Positions 41,446 to 51,899 of a stretch of 64,000 bases of DNA are shown one piece after another (position 1 is the first letter of the stretch; every line of letters starts with the position of its first letter). The translations under genes were made by a program, and so were the position numbers. This DNA comes from Rhinocladiella similis (lineage: Eukaryota; Ascomycota; Eurotiomycetes; Chaetothyriales; Herpotrichiellaceae): assembly GCA_024082115.1 (NCBI GenBank), contig JAMRYE010000008.1:3472001-3536000 (forward strand), in the 5' to 3' direction. The notes under the pieces were generated by a model. That model saw nothing but the letters and a program-made list of their open reading frames with translations, did not search any database and was not told the DNA's origin.

Positions 41446-43214
41446 TGGTCACGACGTGACTGATACGAACCAAATTTGGGACCCTCCTGAAGACTTGCGC
41501 CCTCTGGCATCCAGTAACCCACAACCGCGCGATGTTCTGGCGCCGAGACGTTACTGTATCGCTAAAGCTTGCTCCACAACCTCGGCCTGTCAGTTTTTGG
41601 GCTGCAGCGTCTGTGGCCTTTTCGACAGATCCTACAATAGAATCTGCTCCCCCTAAGGCTCCAAAAAGGTTCACAGCTAAGCCATCCGCATATGCCGTGG
41701 CCGTGTATCCTGTTCGAACTAGCAACATCCATTTATATTTAAGAATCTACGGGACCAGCGGTAGCTTCGAGTCTTATTGTGGGTGGTCAAGAGAGTGATG
41801 TGTGACGGTATGTCTACCGGATGACTGCGTGAGGCACGTAACGCTGGGGGTTATTATTCATGCAATTATACCAGGCGACGGCATTGACGCCTAAGATGGA
41901 CCTCTCTTTTACTTTTTATCGACCTTTGGAATTTTCTCATTTGTTTTCCTTTATTAGCCCTGTTACAATGGCGATCAAAAGATTGACGCGGGCTACAATA
42001 GACGTCACCAGGTATAGGAAGAAGGGTAGGCTACTGACATTCATAGATCAAGATACGACAGTATTGAACAGATAAGGACCTCTCAAGTCGGCCACAAATT
42101 CGAACTAATCTCCGGGCAATAAGAGAAATCTAAAGCGAGCAGGGTGTAAGCTACTACTTTGGGTCGTTTTATAGATATTCGCCATCTATAACAGGACCGA
42201 GTCTTTCTAATCTGAAGCCAATCTATTAATGTGCTGCCGCTTCTTGATTCTTTGCTTGATCACAATCCTGCCAGCCCCCTGTCGCGCTACTTCTCCCCAA
42301 ACAGAGCCTCCACAGCGCCGCCGTCGTTCTCAAACAGCAAGCTTCACATAGCGATCAAGGATGGCTTTCACGAGACCAAGCGCAGAATGGAATGCAGCAG
42401 CAGTCACATGACATGAGTTGAGATTCTGCATCCTCGCGCGAGCCGGGGGTGAGCAAGGGCGGCAACACCCTATTTTCTAATTGGGGGTGAGGCGCGAGCA
42501 GTTTAACCATAACCTTGGCAGGCGGGAAACAACCTCACCCTCAGCGGGCTAGTGGCTCTCAACAAGGCATCCTTTCGAACCAAGCTTGCAGTGCTCAAAA
42601 AGCATACGTCCAGAGGCTTGCAAGCTACAGCCAAAGAACCCTGTTCGCCTGCTCGAAGCAAAGGATCCCAACGAACAGGCTCAAATAGTCCGTCAACGTC
42701 TAGATATGCTGGGGGCATCTGGAATCACAGTCGGCGTGAAGCAACCGCAGAACAAAACCTGGTTTTGGTGCTCAAGTCGAATCGCCATGCTACCGAGAGA
42801 TGCGGTGTGAGGGCAGTGCCAGGGCTTCAAGGACCCATGATTGGTTGAGCGTTTGAAAATGCCTTTGGAAGATAGCATAGAGCGTTGATCTTCGGAGAAG
42901 ATTTCGTCAAGTCATGATATGTCGGTGCCAGATCAAAGACAAGTTGGATCGAGAAAATCAGCTCAGGACACTGAAAAGGTGAATGTAAGAGAGCAATGTA
43001 ATGCATTCACGGATTAGCCGCATACTGATCGTGTTGAAAGATATGCGGCGTGTGTTGTCTGGCACTTCTTCCACGTCGCTAAGTGGATAACGACCAAGAC
43101 ATGTATTTGAGAGGTCACCACATCAGGATGTGGCTTAGGTGTAATCTCAGTGCATGGCCCAAAAATCGTCGGACAAGCATTAACATACAGCTTGGTTTTC
43201 AGGCATCTCGTTCC
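41446..43214. other. gene-poor intergenic, 1.8 kb
   Basis: No confident gene. A protein-like but unassigned stretch lies around 42586-42810 (plus strand; RLLEAKDPNEQAQIVRQRL) without a good start or splice context; it may be a relic. The 3' end of the HTD2-like gene is at the right. Confidence 0.4.
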
Positions 43215-44345
43215 CTAATCCAAAGACACGATAGCATCTCCTTTCACTGCCACGGTGGCGTTGTCGCCTTCCCCTTTTTGAATCCAGACCCTCCATGACT
43301 CCGTTGGAGTGCTGTCCTCAATAGACATGCGCCCCCGATCATCATTCTTGCGGCAGGCGATAGTAATTTTCTCGTCGACAAAAAGAGGCATGATATTCTT
43401 GTAGTTGAAGAATGTTACAACGAATGAACGCTCCCCATAACCGATCTGTTGCTGTCTGTAGATGCCGAGGGCTTTTCTTAAGACTTCCAACATAAGCACA
43501 GCTGTGAGCGGGCCTTGCACTAGTAGCTTCGGTATTCCATACACTCGCTGTGTATACTCGGTGTCAAGATGAATCTTGTGGTCGTTGTTGGTGAGCGCAC
43601 TAAATCGGAAGAGCAACGTGGATGAAGGCACCATTGTTTCAGCATGAAATGGATTGACAGGTGGTTGAAATTTGCGCTGGATGTCCACAGACTGCAACGA
43701 AGTCGGAATGCTTCGCATAAAGAAAAGGTACTTCTTTTCGGTGATGGATGGGAAATTCCCACCATGTAAGTCCGAAAAGTAGGTCCTGCCTATAGTGACT
43801 TTGACTTTGGCGTGGTCTGAGTCGAGATTCCCGATCGTTCGAGTACCGAGCACTAGTTCGTTGGGGAGCACAGAGCTCTTCATATCAAGCCTCGTCCATG
43901 GTATGTTGAACACCATCTGACCACCAGCCCAAACCCTGAATTTCCAGTCCGGTCCGGGAGAGTATCGCGCATCTGCTCCATCATCACATAGGAGGTGTTC
44001 GGGGATTATATCATTGCCTGACACTTGCTGGAATCCTGGTAAAACTCTTGTGGGGATTCCAGTTGGCAATCTCAGATGGTCATACAGAGCTCGGTAAAGC
44101 ATATGCATATTAGTCCCATCCCAAGGCCCATCGCGCGTTTTCAGTCTGCGACCTCTGAGATGGTCGAAAGGGTCTGGCTCGGAGGGGCCAGCGCTATCGA
44201 CTTCAAATGTCGAATCTTCATGCTTTGCTTGTGAATGCTTGGCCTGTGACTGAGAGCCCGTATGGATATTTACCCTCGTACAACGCACACAAAGGCGAGA
44301 TGGTTCAAGAGGGATGCACATGCGCCTTCCGAATGATTTGTACAT
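43215..44345 (-). CDS. HTD2: mitochondrial 3-hydroxyacyl-thioester dehydratase, HTD2-like
   Basis: Probable hot-dog-fold dehydratase of mitochondrial type II fatty acid synthesis, 376 residues, single exon. I chose ATG 44345; the frame is open upstream but that part overlaps the start region of the divergent gene. The region around FRVWAGGQMVFN and LHTV-like strands match the N-terminal MaoC-type half of fungal Htd2; the C-terminal half has the hydratase-like signature RFSALTNNDHKIHLDTEYTQ, with Asp/His at the expected spacing, then LLVQGPLTAVLMLE. The first 30 residues are basic and Cys-rich, suitable for mitochondrial import. Assigned by family resemblance; a related fungal acyl-CoA hydratase is the alternative. 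Confidence 0.8.
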   Translation of the reverse strand: MYKSFGRRMCIPLEPSRLCVRCTRVNIHTGSQSQAKHSQAKHEDSTFEVDSAGPSEPDPFDHLRGRRLKTRDGPWDGTNMHMLYRALYDHLRLPTGIPTRVLPGFQQVSGNDIIPEHLLCDDGADARYSPGPDWKFRVWAGGQMVFNIPWTRLDMKSSVLPNELVLGTRTIGNLDSDHAKVKVTIGRTYFSDLHGGNFPSITEKKYLFFMRSIPTSLQSVDIQRKFQPPVNPFHAETMVPSSTLLFRFSALTNNDHKIHLDTEYTQRVYGIPKLLVQGPLTAVLMLEVLRKALGIYRQQQIGYGERSFVVTFFNYKNIMPLFVDEKITIACRKNDDRGRMSIEDSTPTESWRVWIQKGEGDNATVAVKGDAIVSLD

Positions 44346-44631
44346 GATCGCTTGAACGCAGTCGAGAGTTATGAACCAGATGCAATAATACAAAGAAATC
44401 AGAAGCCTTCTCGTCGATGTCACATTGGAGAAGCCGGCTATAGACGTCGAACACCTGATGTCAGGTACGAGCACGGAGGCCAGCCAGTTCCGGCACGTGA
44501 TTGCGCGCCGCGGGCCCAGAGCCGGACGCGTTGGAACTCTGCACCCCCAACTAGTGAGTATCATCAACAACAGCAGCCACATTGTCCTATCTCAACCCGA
44601 CCACTCAAGAGACGGAAGCGCACTCTACAGC

Positions 44632-46068
44632 ATGTCTTCGCGAAAGCGACCGTTAGCCGAATTGTACAATTCACAAACACCAGCGAGACATGCCCCGTCA
44701 ACACCGCATGCCCTCCATGCCCTTCAACAACGAAGCGGCGCAAAGACACGGTCGCATCGAAAGAGAAGAGCCATGAGCGAGGACTTGCGGCCGGACTCCG
44801 CAAGAGGTATTTTGCGGCGCCTCGCCAAGATTACAGCACCCTTGACAAGAAAAACTATACCTACGCCTGCGACTGCGCGAGGCAAAGAAAACCAGGATCC
44901 TGGCCGAGACAGGACGATAGAAGATGGGGTGAAGAGGTCACAATTGTTCTTGGATGTGGATGACAGTCTGGACGATATTCCGCTGCCCACACACGAGGAA
45001 GAAGAGGACAGTGAGCTTCCGGTTCCACCAACGCCCTCAATATTACCAGGCGATGATGACGGCAATCCCGAAAACCCTCATGACCCAACCATCACCTTCA
45101 AGTCTATTGACTTCGCGGCCGCTGGCCAGTCTAATGCAGATATTGATCGTCGCAGATCTAGAATGTCTATTTTCAGTGCCCATCAACGAGACACTGGAGA
45201 CGATGACGATGAAAATACAATTCTGACTGAAATCGGGAGACGAGCAATCAGCGAAGAGCCTACCGGCCGGCTCTCACGTTACAGTTTTGGCAGCATTAGA
45301 ATGAGTGACTTCGGCTCAGAACTAGAGATTCGCAGAGAATCTAGCTTTCAGGACCAGACAAACACCGGCAAAGTAGTGCCTCCATCCGGAGAAATAGTCT
45401 TTGAAGATGGATCATTTGATGTTGGAGGAGAGACAGAACACTTGAATCAATTGCAGAAGTCCCCAAGCCCGCCTGCAATCGATGAGAGCACGATGGATGT
45501 GCCAGATTTGGACCAGAGCTTCCAATTTGAGCTGGTCGACACAGAAGTGGCTGCCAACCACGCCCACAGGGATCCGACCATAGCAGTGACAGGCACACCG
45601 CCTATACAGTCTCCGAATACCAATATGGCGGCGGAAGCGTCAATTGGCCTGGAAGAAGGTTCAACAAAACCAGATCTCTGTTTGGAAGTAGCACAACGAG
45701 CACCACAGACTCGTCGAAAAAGGGTTAAGCTCACACGGCATGGAGAGATGGTACCTGGACTCCCATCAAGCCTGATCAAAAGGGTGGCCATTGATGCCCA
45801 ATCACGGCTTGGCAACCGTAAACCTAAGCTCGGAAAAGACCACATGAAAGCCCTGGAGCAAGCGACAGAATGGTTTTTCGAGCAGATTGGCGACGACCTT
45901 TCCGCCTATTCGAACCATGCTCGGCGCAAAAAGCGAGTCGACCGTAGTGACGTTCTTATGCTGATGCAGCGACAAAGGGTGCTTCAGGGCGATGGTAACC
46001 TTCATAAAGCTGCTCGCGAGCTGCTCCCAAAAGAGGCGTTGGCCGAGTTTGAGGAGAGTGGATTGTGA
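44632..46068 (+). CDS. CENPT: inner kinetochore protein CENP-T (Cnn1/Cnp20)
   Basis: Constitutive centromere protein that links centromeric DNA to the Ndc80 complex. 478 residues from ATG 44632 (MSSRKRPLAELYNSQTPARH); an in-frame ATG at 44458 would add 58 residues and is less likely from context. The N terminus has the basic, TP-containing segment usual for fungal CENP-T, then a long acidic disordered middle (DDIPLPTHEEEEDSELPVPP). The C-terminal ~100 residues are the histone fold (LPSSLIKRVAIDAQSRLGNR, EWFFEQIGDDLSAYSNHARR, VDRSDVLMLMQRQRVL), which in the family pairs with CENP-W. It is divergent from the HTD2-like gene (286 bp) and convergent with SURF1 (27 bp). Confidence 0.88.
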   Translation: MSSRKRPLAELYNSQTPARHAPSTPHALHALQQRSGAKTRSHRKRRAMSEDLRPDSARGILRRLAKITAPLTRKTIPTPATARGKENQDPGRDRTIEDGVKRSQLFLDVDDSLDDIPLPTHEEEEDSELPVPPTPSILPGDDDGNPENPHDPTITFKSIDFAAAGQSNADIDRRRSRMSIFSAHQRDTGDDDDENTILTEIGRRAISEEPTGRLSRYSFGSIRMSDFGSELEIRRESSFQDQTNTGKVVPPSGEIVFEDGSFDVGGETEHLNQLQKSPSPPAIDESTMDVPDLDQSFQFELVDTEVAANHAHRDPTIAVTGTPPIQSPNTNMAAEASIGLEEGSTKPDLCLEVAQRAPQTRRKRVKLTRHGEMVPGLPSSLIKRVAIDAQSRLGNRKPKLGKDHMKALEQATEWFFEQIGDDLSAYSNHARRKKRVDRSDVLMLMQRQRVLQGDGNLHKAARELLPKEALAEFEESGL

Positions 46069-46095
46069 CTTGATGAACGGATTCATTTTGGCTTA

Positions 46096-47079
46096 TTACC
46101 AGTTTGTGACATGGCGGACTCGTCGTGCTCTGTCCACGGGTTTCTTTTTGAGGAGCATCCACATCATGAGTGTGGTGGCGGCAGATAATGAGTACCTAAT
46201 GACTTGATGAGAGATGAAAACCTCTGGATACCAATTGAGGCAGACTTACCACGTGAATATATACTGGAAATGATTGTTTCTGAGATTGACTTCCGCTGCT
46301 CTCCCGATAGGAATCCCTTTTGCTTCTCGGTTCCAGCTTACCAACAGATCCGGGGTCATAGTCTCTTCGATCCATATTGGCTCAGCACCGGACACCTCAG
46401 CCATCTGAGCGACATCGGGGAAATAGAACTTGCTCTTCTCTGGGGCATTGTGAGGTGTGAACATGTTTTTCTTCCACGGTTCTCGAAGAAGGCCTTGTAC
46501 CGTCACTTCGCCCTGCGGGAGTGACGAAGGATCTCGGTCCTGTTGATACTTCTTGTCCTTGCTGATCCAGCCTCGATTTATGAGAATCGTGCTTCCTCCT
46601 TCTCGTTCAAACGGTGTTATGACCATAAATCCATCTTTTCCATCCTGCGTTCGCGGCCCAATCAACATTTCTTTGTCGTGTCTGAATTTTCCCGTAGCAT
46701 AGACTCTTCTATAATCGAACTCATGGATTGCATCCGGATCAATTCTCGGAGGCAGTGGGAGTGGTGGTCGAACCAGTCGGTCCTCGAATTTAGCGATCAG
46801 CTTCGTTTTCCAGTCCAGTCGCTGAATCTGCCATGTTCCCAGACAGAACGCTGTGATTGGAATAACCGCCAGAATCGCAAGGCCTATCTTTGAATGCTTC
46901 TGACTGACCGAAACAATCTTGGGAGGTGCGTCAACAACCGAGACGAAGTCAGGATTGTCATGGCTGGGCGGCGGCTTTCTTGTCATGACGTTGCGGATCG
47001 GGGGCTTTGTGAAGCCATTCAAAGGTCTTCGAAACTTGAACAGTATTGAGCGTAGTATATTCAAGTCATGTTTAGCCAT
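46096..47079 (-). CDS. SHY1: SURF1/Shy1 cytochrome c oxidase assembly factor
   Basis: Mitochondrial inner-membrane protein needed for complex IV assembly, 309 residues. Minus-strand exons are 47079-46250 and 46195-46096, split by a 54-nt intron (GTAAGT donor). Without splicing the last membrane segment is lost. The N terminus is a basic presequence; TM1 is at about 62-82 (IGLAILAVIPITAFCLGTWQ, with QxxRLxWK after it); then the loop with RRVYATGKF, GFMVITPFER and ILINRGWI; TM2 is supplied by the last exon (YSLSAATTLMMWMLL). All are SURF1 hallmarks. The 3' end lies 27 bp from that of CENP-T, so the transcripts probably overlap. Confidence 0.94.
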
Positions 47080-47308
47080 TTCTGCTCTCTGAACTAAATA
47101 CAGGAGGTGTTGGGCATGGAACAGTAAACTGCGAACGAGGATTCATACTCGTACTGCTTGCTGTGAAATTCCCCGACCCGAGTTTGGAGTCGCTGATATC
47201 TCCACCATATTGTCGGATCATTATGCATATGTCATCTTCTACTGTGTGAGATCCACGCGATACCACCCTTCAAAGAGGCTGCGTCTCGTCAACACACGTT
47301 CGACAGAG

Positions 47309-49099
47309 ATGTTTCACGAGGGCGACCTACAGAGCGGCATTGGTCTGGCACTCCAGCAGTCCAAAGCGGTCCTATGCTTCGTCCAAGGTGCGCTTTCTGC
47401 TCCTCTGTTGAACTCACGCCTAACCTGGAATAGATCAGTCCGAGGCGAGTCGGCAATGGGAGTCTGTTCTGAACGAGGCATCAGTAAGATTGGAAGCTTG
47501 GAATAAGAAGAGCATGGTCTGACCTCATACAGATTAAGACTGCAATAACCTCACAAGCCGTTGCTCTGCGCATCGAGGCAGGCTCACAGGAAGCTGGCTT
47601 TCTCTCACCGATATGCTCAATCGACAGTGCCCCCGCGATTATTGTCATCAAGTAAGAGGCGTTCTGCCATGGAGATTCGGCTCAGCACTGACAGGTGAAG
47701 GAATGCCCAACTCCAAGAGAACATCCAGTCAGGTCAGACTTCGACCGATGACCTTCCAAGTTGCCTAAAGAGAGCGTTCGGTGTCAAAGAGACTGACCAG
47801 GAGCTGGTCGAGGACGAGTAGGTATATCAACTTCATGATGAATATCCAGTGCTAAATATGTGCAGGTCTTCGCAGCCGGACCAAGCGCCTTCATCAGATG
47901 AAACAGGGTATCTCGATTTACAACCTGTCACAGAGGGTACACGCATATCGAATAACGCCTATGATGCTCTCCGGAATTATACTCAGAAACTCCTTGACGA
48001 TGGCAAATCTTCTCCCGAGATTTTCGAAACCCAATTACACTTAATAAACAACATACCAATATTTCGGGACGAGGTGAAACGACTACGCGAAGGTGGACGG
48101 CGGGAATTGTCCGAACATGTACGGTCTAGACTGCTACGTTTTCCAGCAGTTGGACTTCGAATACCTGGCCAGACACGATCTCCAGCGACTACCAGACCAG
48201 CCCAGCCGCGGCAATCACCCCAGAATGTCCCATCGTCTCAAACATCGACAACACCAAATACTGGATCGCATCCCCTCCAGCGAATCGACGCCTCGTCCCC
48301 TTCCGATGATAATCCTTCCAATGAACGACAACGAGCACAGCGATCAGAATACATCAAGATGCAACGCGAGCGAGAACAACAACAACGAGACGAACGCGAC
48401 CGCATCAAAGCTCAAATAAAAGCCGACCGCGAAGAACGACGGCGCCTCGACGAACTCCGCAAACAAGGTGATATTGCCAATCCATCCTCGGGAGCTTCGT
48501 CAGCATCGAAACCAAGATCTACAGAAGTCAGGGTCCAGGTGCGCACATTTGACGGAAGCACACTCCGCTCGACATTCCAACTGACCTCCACCTTATCCAA
48601 GGACGTCCGGCCATGGATTGACACGGAGTCAGATATCACCGCTCCGTACAATCTCAAACTGATCCTGACCCCTCTACCAAACCGAAACATCGAGGCTGCC
48701 GAGGAGGAACAAGAGCTCCGCAATCTCGGTATAGTAGGAAGTTGCACGCTCGTCATGGTCCCCGTCAAAGGTTATGTCGAATCCTACACGGGGTCTTCCA
48801 CAGGTGGACTGCTCAGCACCGCCGTGAGCGGAGGATACAACCTCGTCAGCGGCACGGCCGGTGCGGTCTTTGGCGGCGTCAAGAGTCTCCTCGGTTACAA
48901 CACCCAACAGAATCCAGCCGATAACACTACCACAGGCGGGGGACAAGGGTCGACATCGACACCACAGAATGCCTCGAGGAATGTTCGTGTGCGAACGCTG
49001 GCGGATCAGCGCGCGGAAGGTGCAAGGCGCGATCAGCAATTCTACAATGGAAACCAGTTGAATTTCGAGCCCAAAAAGGACGATGACAAGAAAGATTAA
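47309..49099 (+). CDS. UBX domain protein (UBXN4/erasin-like)
   Basis: Probable Cdc48/p97 cofactor of ER-associated degradation, 532 residues from five exons: 47309-47387, 47434-47483, 47533-47651, 47701-47817 and 47866-49099. The four introns are only 46-49 nt and crowd the 5' end; all junctions keep frame. The N terminus (MFHEGDLQSGIGLALQQSKA, then CFVQDQSEASRQWE) is the thioredoxin-like domain of this UBX subgroup. A Gln/Arg-rich helix at about 280-330 (REREQQQRDERDRIK) is a likely coiled coil. The UBX domain follows (about 345-430, ending with GSCTLVMVPV) and then a hydrophobic Gly-rich hairpin-like segment (GYNLVSGTAGAVFGGVKSLL) that could bind the ER membrane. Confidence 0.9.
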
Positions 49100-49592
49100 G
49101 CTCCGCTTTGAACATAGAGGGTTAACACCCGCTGATAGAACTTATGCGTGCGGTTGTGCTTGCCTGATGTTCGCAGCGTTACACACTTCGAAATGAGTTA
49201 GATCATGCACTTAGAATGCCAAGGACCTGTACATTCTGGTATTCGTTGCTCGTACATGCTTTGTCTCTGTCCGTTGAGGTCTCGTCGTTATGTACACACG
49301 ACCATGACAACTTCTCGCTCGCGTTTGATGGAGTAGCTTGGTAATCAGTAGCATGCGACGCCCCTTAATCCTACCAACCATGGTCAAGTCTCTAGTCAGA
49401 AACCTCACTGCTATCTGTGTAACCGATACATCAGAACTTCAAGGCTGATGCCTCACATGAACCCCAGCCTTTCTACCGCAGTCACATCTACTGCCACCTT
49501 CACCGGTTTTTAACTTGTGCATGAAGATAGTCCCCCCCCCCCCCCACCCCGACCCGTAAACCTGCAAGTACCTCCTTCGGGTCTCAGAGCAT
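49100..49592. other. convergent gap with poly-C tract
   Basis: About 490 bp between converging 3' ends (UBX gene and Ser/Thr-rich gene). Contains a homopolymer C14 at 49532-49545. Nothing else recognised. Confidence 0.6.
49532..49545 (+). repeat. poly-C homopolymer (14 bp)
   Basis: Fourteen consecutive C, then A and CCCC. Length may be variable or mis-called by sequencing. Confidence 0.85.
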
Positions 49593-50948
49593 CTACCTGT
49601 CTCGAGCACTCGTCGGCGCAGTGGCAAGAATAGTGGTCGATTTCGACGGGATGCGCTTGAATGAGAGAATCTTGGTCACCTTCTGGTTCCACTCATTGCC
49701 CTCTGTCGGTGCTGTCGTTGTTGCCGCCGTTGACGCTATGAAAGAGCGCTCGTGTAGCCGTGCGACCGTTCTGGTAGTTGAATCGACACTAGAATCGCCC
49801 GCAACTGTTTTCGATCTGTAACTCGCAACTGTCGCCCAGAAGTCATACGGCCACGAGGTTCGAAAAGAAGCAGAAGGACTCGACCTCGGACTCGGCATAG
49901 GCGTCGTCGCATTCAACCTAGCTGTGGAAGACATCGTCATACTCATACCGGGACTTTGCGTTGCGCCTGTCTCGGCCATGCTGGATGCCATAATCATGGG
50001 CGAAGTCGACTTCGGACCTGCAACCGTTGTTGTATCTGGTGGTGCCAACTCCGAAGCAGTCACTGTGCGCGTATGCATCATGACAGACGGCACCGTCACA
50101 TTCACACCCACCGAAACCGTCACTGTCACCGTCACCGTCACGATCTTTGTACACTGCGTAGTCGACGTAGTCTTGTTCACGGCCGTGATAGGTAAGACCG
50201 AAAATTCCTGCGACAGTGACGATAAGACCGATGGAGCTGTAATTTTTGGTAACGCTCCGAGGATGCTTACACTGCTCGAGGACGACTTGATCATGGCGCT
50301 TGATGGTGCTTCGACGACTATCGTAGTGTTCATGTATGTTGTCTGTGTGCGAGTTGCGGTGATCCAGACCGAGCTTGGAAGCGGCGGAAAGGAGGTGACG
50401 CCAGTAGTGGCCGCGACGTCCGGGGGCAGGGACACCTCTGTTGTCGTGGTCACCGTTGCATTTATGACATGCGCTGAAATTGTCGGTTGTTGTGTATGCG
50501 TAGTGGAATTTAGGATCGATGCCTCTTGTGCCATTCCCGTAGATGTGTGATTTGGACCATATACTGACGTTGCTGCATTCGAAGTGGTCATTAGAGGTGA
50601 CCATGTGCTCGTATCGTCGAATAACATGGACATTGTATCGTACTCCAAGTCAAGAGATGTCGTAGGCGTATACGATACCGCCCGTCCTGTTCCCGTAGGA
50701 GGCATACTGAATGCGAACGTGCCCCACGAGGTTGCAGTAAGTGTCAGAGTTGTAGGCATGACTCTCACAATACCATCTGTCGTGACCGGGGCTATGGGCC
50801 CGAAATTGTCTTCTGAAATTGTGAGACTTGGAACTTTGAGCATAAGAATATCTGAAATAGGGTGTACTTTACCTTTGTGCATGCCGCGTTTTATACCTGG
50901 ATGACCACCAACAGGTGTGGCCGCAATCGCTACGATGCAGAGCAACAT
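49593..50948 (-). CDS. secreted Ser/Thr-rich, mucin-like protein
   Basis: Protein of 451 residues, start chosen at ATG 50948 because it begins a signal peptide (MLLCIVAIAATPVGGHPG); an upstream non-ATG extension is ignored. The body is extremely Ser/Thr/Pro/Val-rich with many N-glycosylation sites (NTT, NVT, NKT, NHT) and a strongly alternating strand, TKIVTVTVTVTVSVGVNVTV, near residue 270. Only one Cys occurs in the mature part. Low-complexity proteins of this kind are usually heavily O-mannosylated cell-surface proteins. No GPI tail is evident: the C terminus is basic and polar, so it is more likely secreted or wall-trapped. The opposite strand is open for 200 codons as a by-product of composition. 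Confidence 0.68.
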   Translation of the reverse strand: MLLCIVAIAATPVGGHPGIKRGMHKGKVHPISDILMLKVPSLTISEDNFGPIAPVTTDGIVRVMPTTLTLTATSWGTFAFSMPPTGTGRAVSYTPTTSLDLEYDTMSMLFDDTSTWSPLMTTSNAATSVYGPNHTSTGMAQEASILNSTTHTQQPTISAHVINATVTTTTEVSLPPDVAATTGVTSFPPLPSSVWITATRTQTTYMNTTIVVEAPSSAMIKSSSSSVSILGALPKITAPSVLSSLSQEFSVLPITAVNKTTSTTQCTKIVTVTVTVTVSVGVNVTVPSVMMHTRTVTASELAPPDTTTVAGPKSTSPMIMASSMAETGATQSPGMSMTMSSTARLNATTPMPSPRSSPSASFRTSWPYDFWATVASYRSKTVAGDSSVDSTTRTVARLHERSFIASTAATTTAPTEGNEWNQKVTKILSFKRIPSKSTTILATAPTSARDR

Positions 50949-51422
50949 TGAACAGTTTGAAAGATACCCTTGCAACCCTATGTCTCGTCGACGCACTTTT
51001 GGGTGGCGATCTGACTTCATTGTGCTTCTTGGTCGACGTGCTCAAACCTCTGAAAGCGGATATTCGACCAGAGATCGAAGTCCAAAATTTGGGTCAGATA
51101 TGGTCTGGAATTGGGCCAGGATGAAAACAGACAACAAGGGAGTAGTAGGAACAATTCATGCATGTAGATTCAGAGAAGCTGTATTGCCTGTGGAAGGATG
51201 CCATTTCAGAAGAGATATCTGAGTCAAACGAACCGCTGACGCGGAAAGGCACGGCAGTTGACTTTGATACCATGAGTGATACTTCTCCTCTGAAGTCATT
51301 GAATGATCGCCTTCTGCCGGAGAACCTGTCCCCTTTATTTAGCCTCGAGTGAGTATTGCTTCACCTAGCACGTCCGGTTGTTCGGTGAAGTAGAAGACTT
51401 TGCCTTGAGAGCTTGAACAGGG
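50949..51422. other. intergenic between two secreted-protein genes
   Basis: 474 bp, probably the promoter of the Ser/Thr-rich protein and the 3' end of the next gene. No gene seen. Confidence 0.5.
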
Positions 51423-51899
51423 TCAAAGCACAAGGGCCACTCCGAGACAAAGAACACCAAGAACGAGAGACCAGAGTGTCATGTCTAATCGGCCGGTGTC
51501 GCTCTGATAAACGACCACGTTTCCTCCACCGTTACCGCCACCGCCGGAGCCACCACCTCCTTCTCCAGGACCACCCTCATAGGGGTTTCCAGGAGGGCCC
51601 CAAGTGTAATAGTAACCTGTCCATGTAGCGCAGTCAACGCTAAACCCGCGGTCATCCCAACATCGTTGACGCCTCTCGAGTGGATTCGCTAGCAACGGTG
51701 GTAACGTGATGACAGCTGAAGGGATAATTGGTAACTGTACTTTAGTGATGCTGGGTGTCACGGTTGACCGAGTGACATGCTGAATCGGTGACAGAGTAGA
51801 TGTCGCAGTAACCTGGATGAGGTCGCTCAGAGTCGGTGATGATGTGATGTCAAGACTGAATGCCGTTTGTATGAACAGAAGAATTGTGAGGGACTTCAT
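51423..51899 (-). CDS. small GPI-anchored or membrane-tethered surface protein
   Basis: Protein of 158 residues from ATG 51899, chosen for the signal peptide it starts (MKSLTILLFIQTAFSLD). The region after it is Thr/Ser/Pro-rich. A dibasic LERRQ (about residue 79) suits Kex2 processing, followed by a short Cys pair domain (RCWDDRGFSVDCATWTGYYY). A Gly-rich tract (GGPGEGGGGSGGGGNGGG) leads to a C-terminal hydrophobic tail (LWSLVLGVLCLGVALVL) that could be a GPI-attachment signal. No known family. The dibasic site, two-Cys loop and anchor are visible features; processing is inference. Confidence 0.65.
   Translation of the reverse strand: MKSLTILLFIQTAFSLDITSSPTLSDLIQVTATSTLSPIQHVTRSTVTPSITKVQLPIIPSAVITLPPLLANPLERRQRCWDDRGFSVDCATWTGYYYTWGPPGNPYEGGPGEGGGGSGGGGNGGGNVVVYQSDTGRLDMTLWSLVLGVLCLGVALVL

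Noticed and set aside
49924..50550. 208-codon antisense frame over the Ser/Thr-rich gene
   Set aside because: It mirrors the biased composition of the minus-strand secreted protein, which has a signal peptide; the plus frame starts without one and shows no motif.
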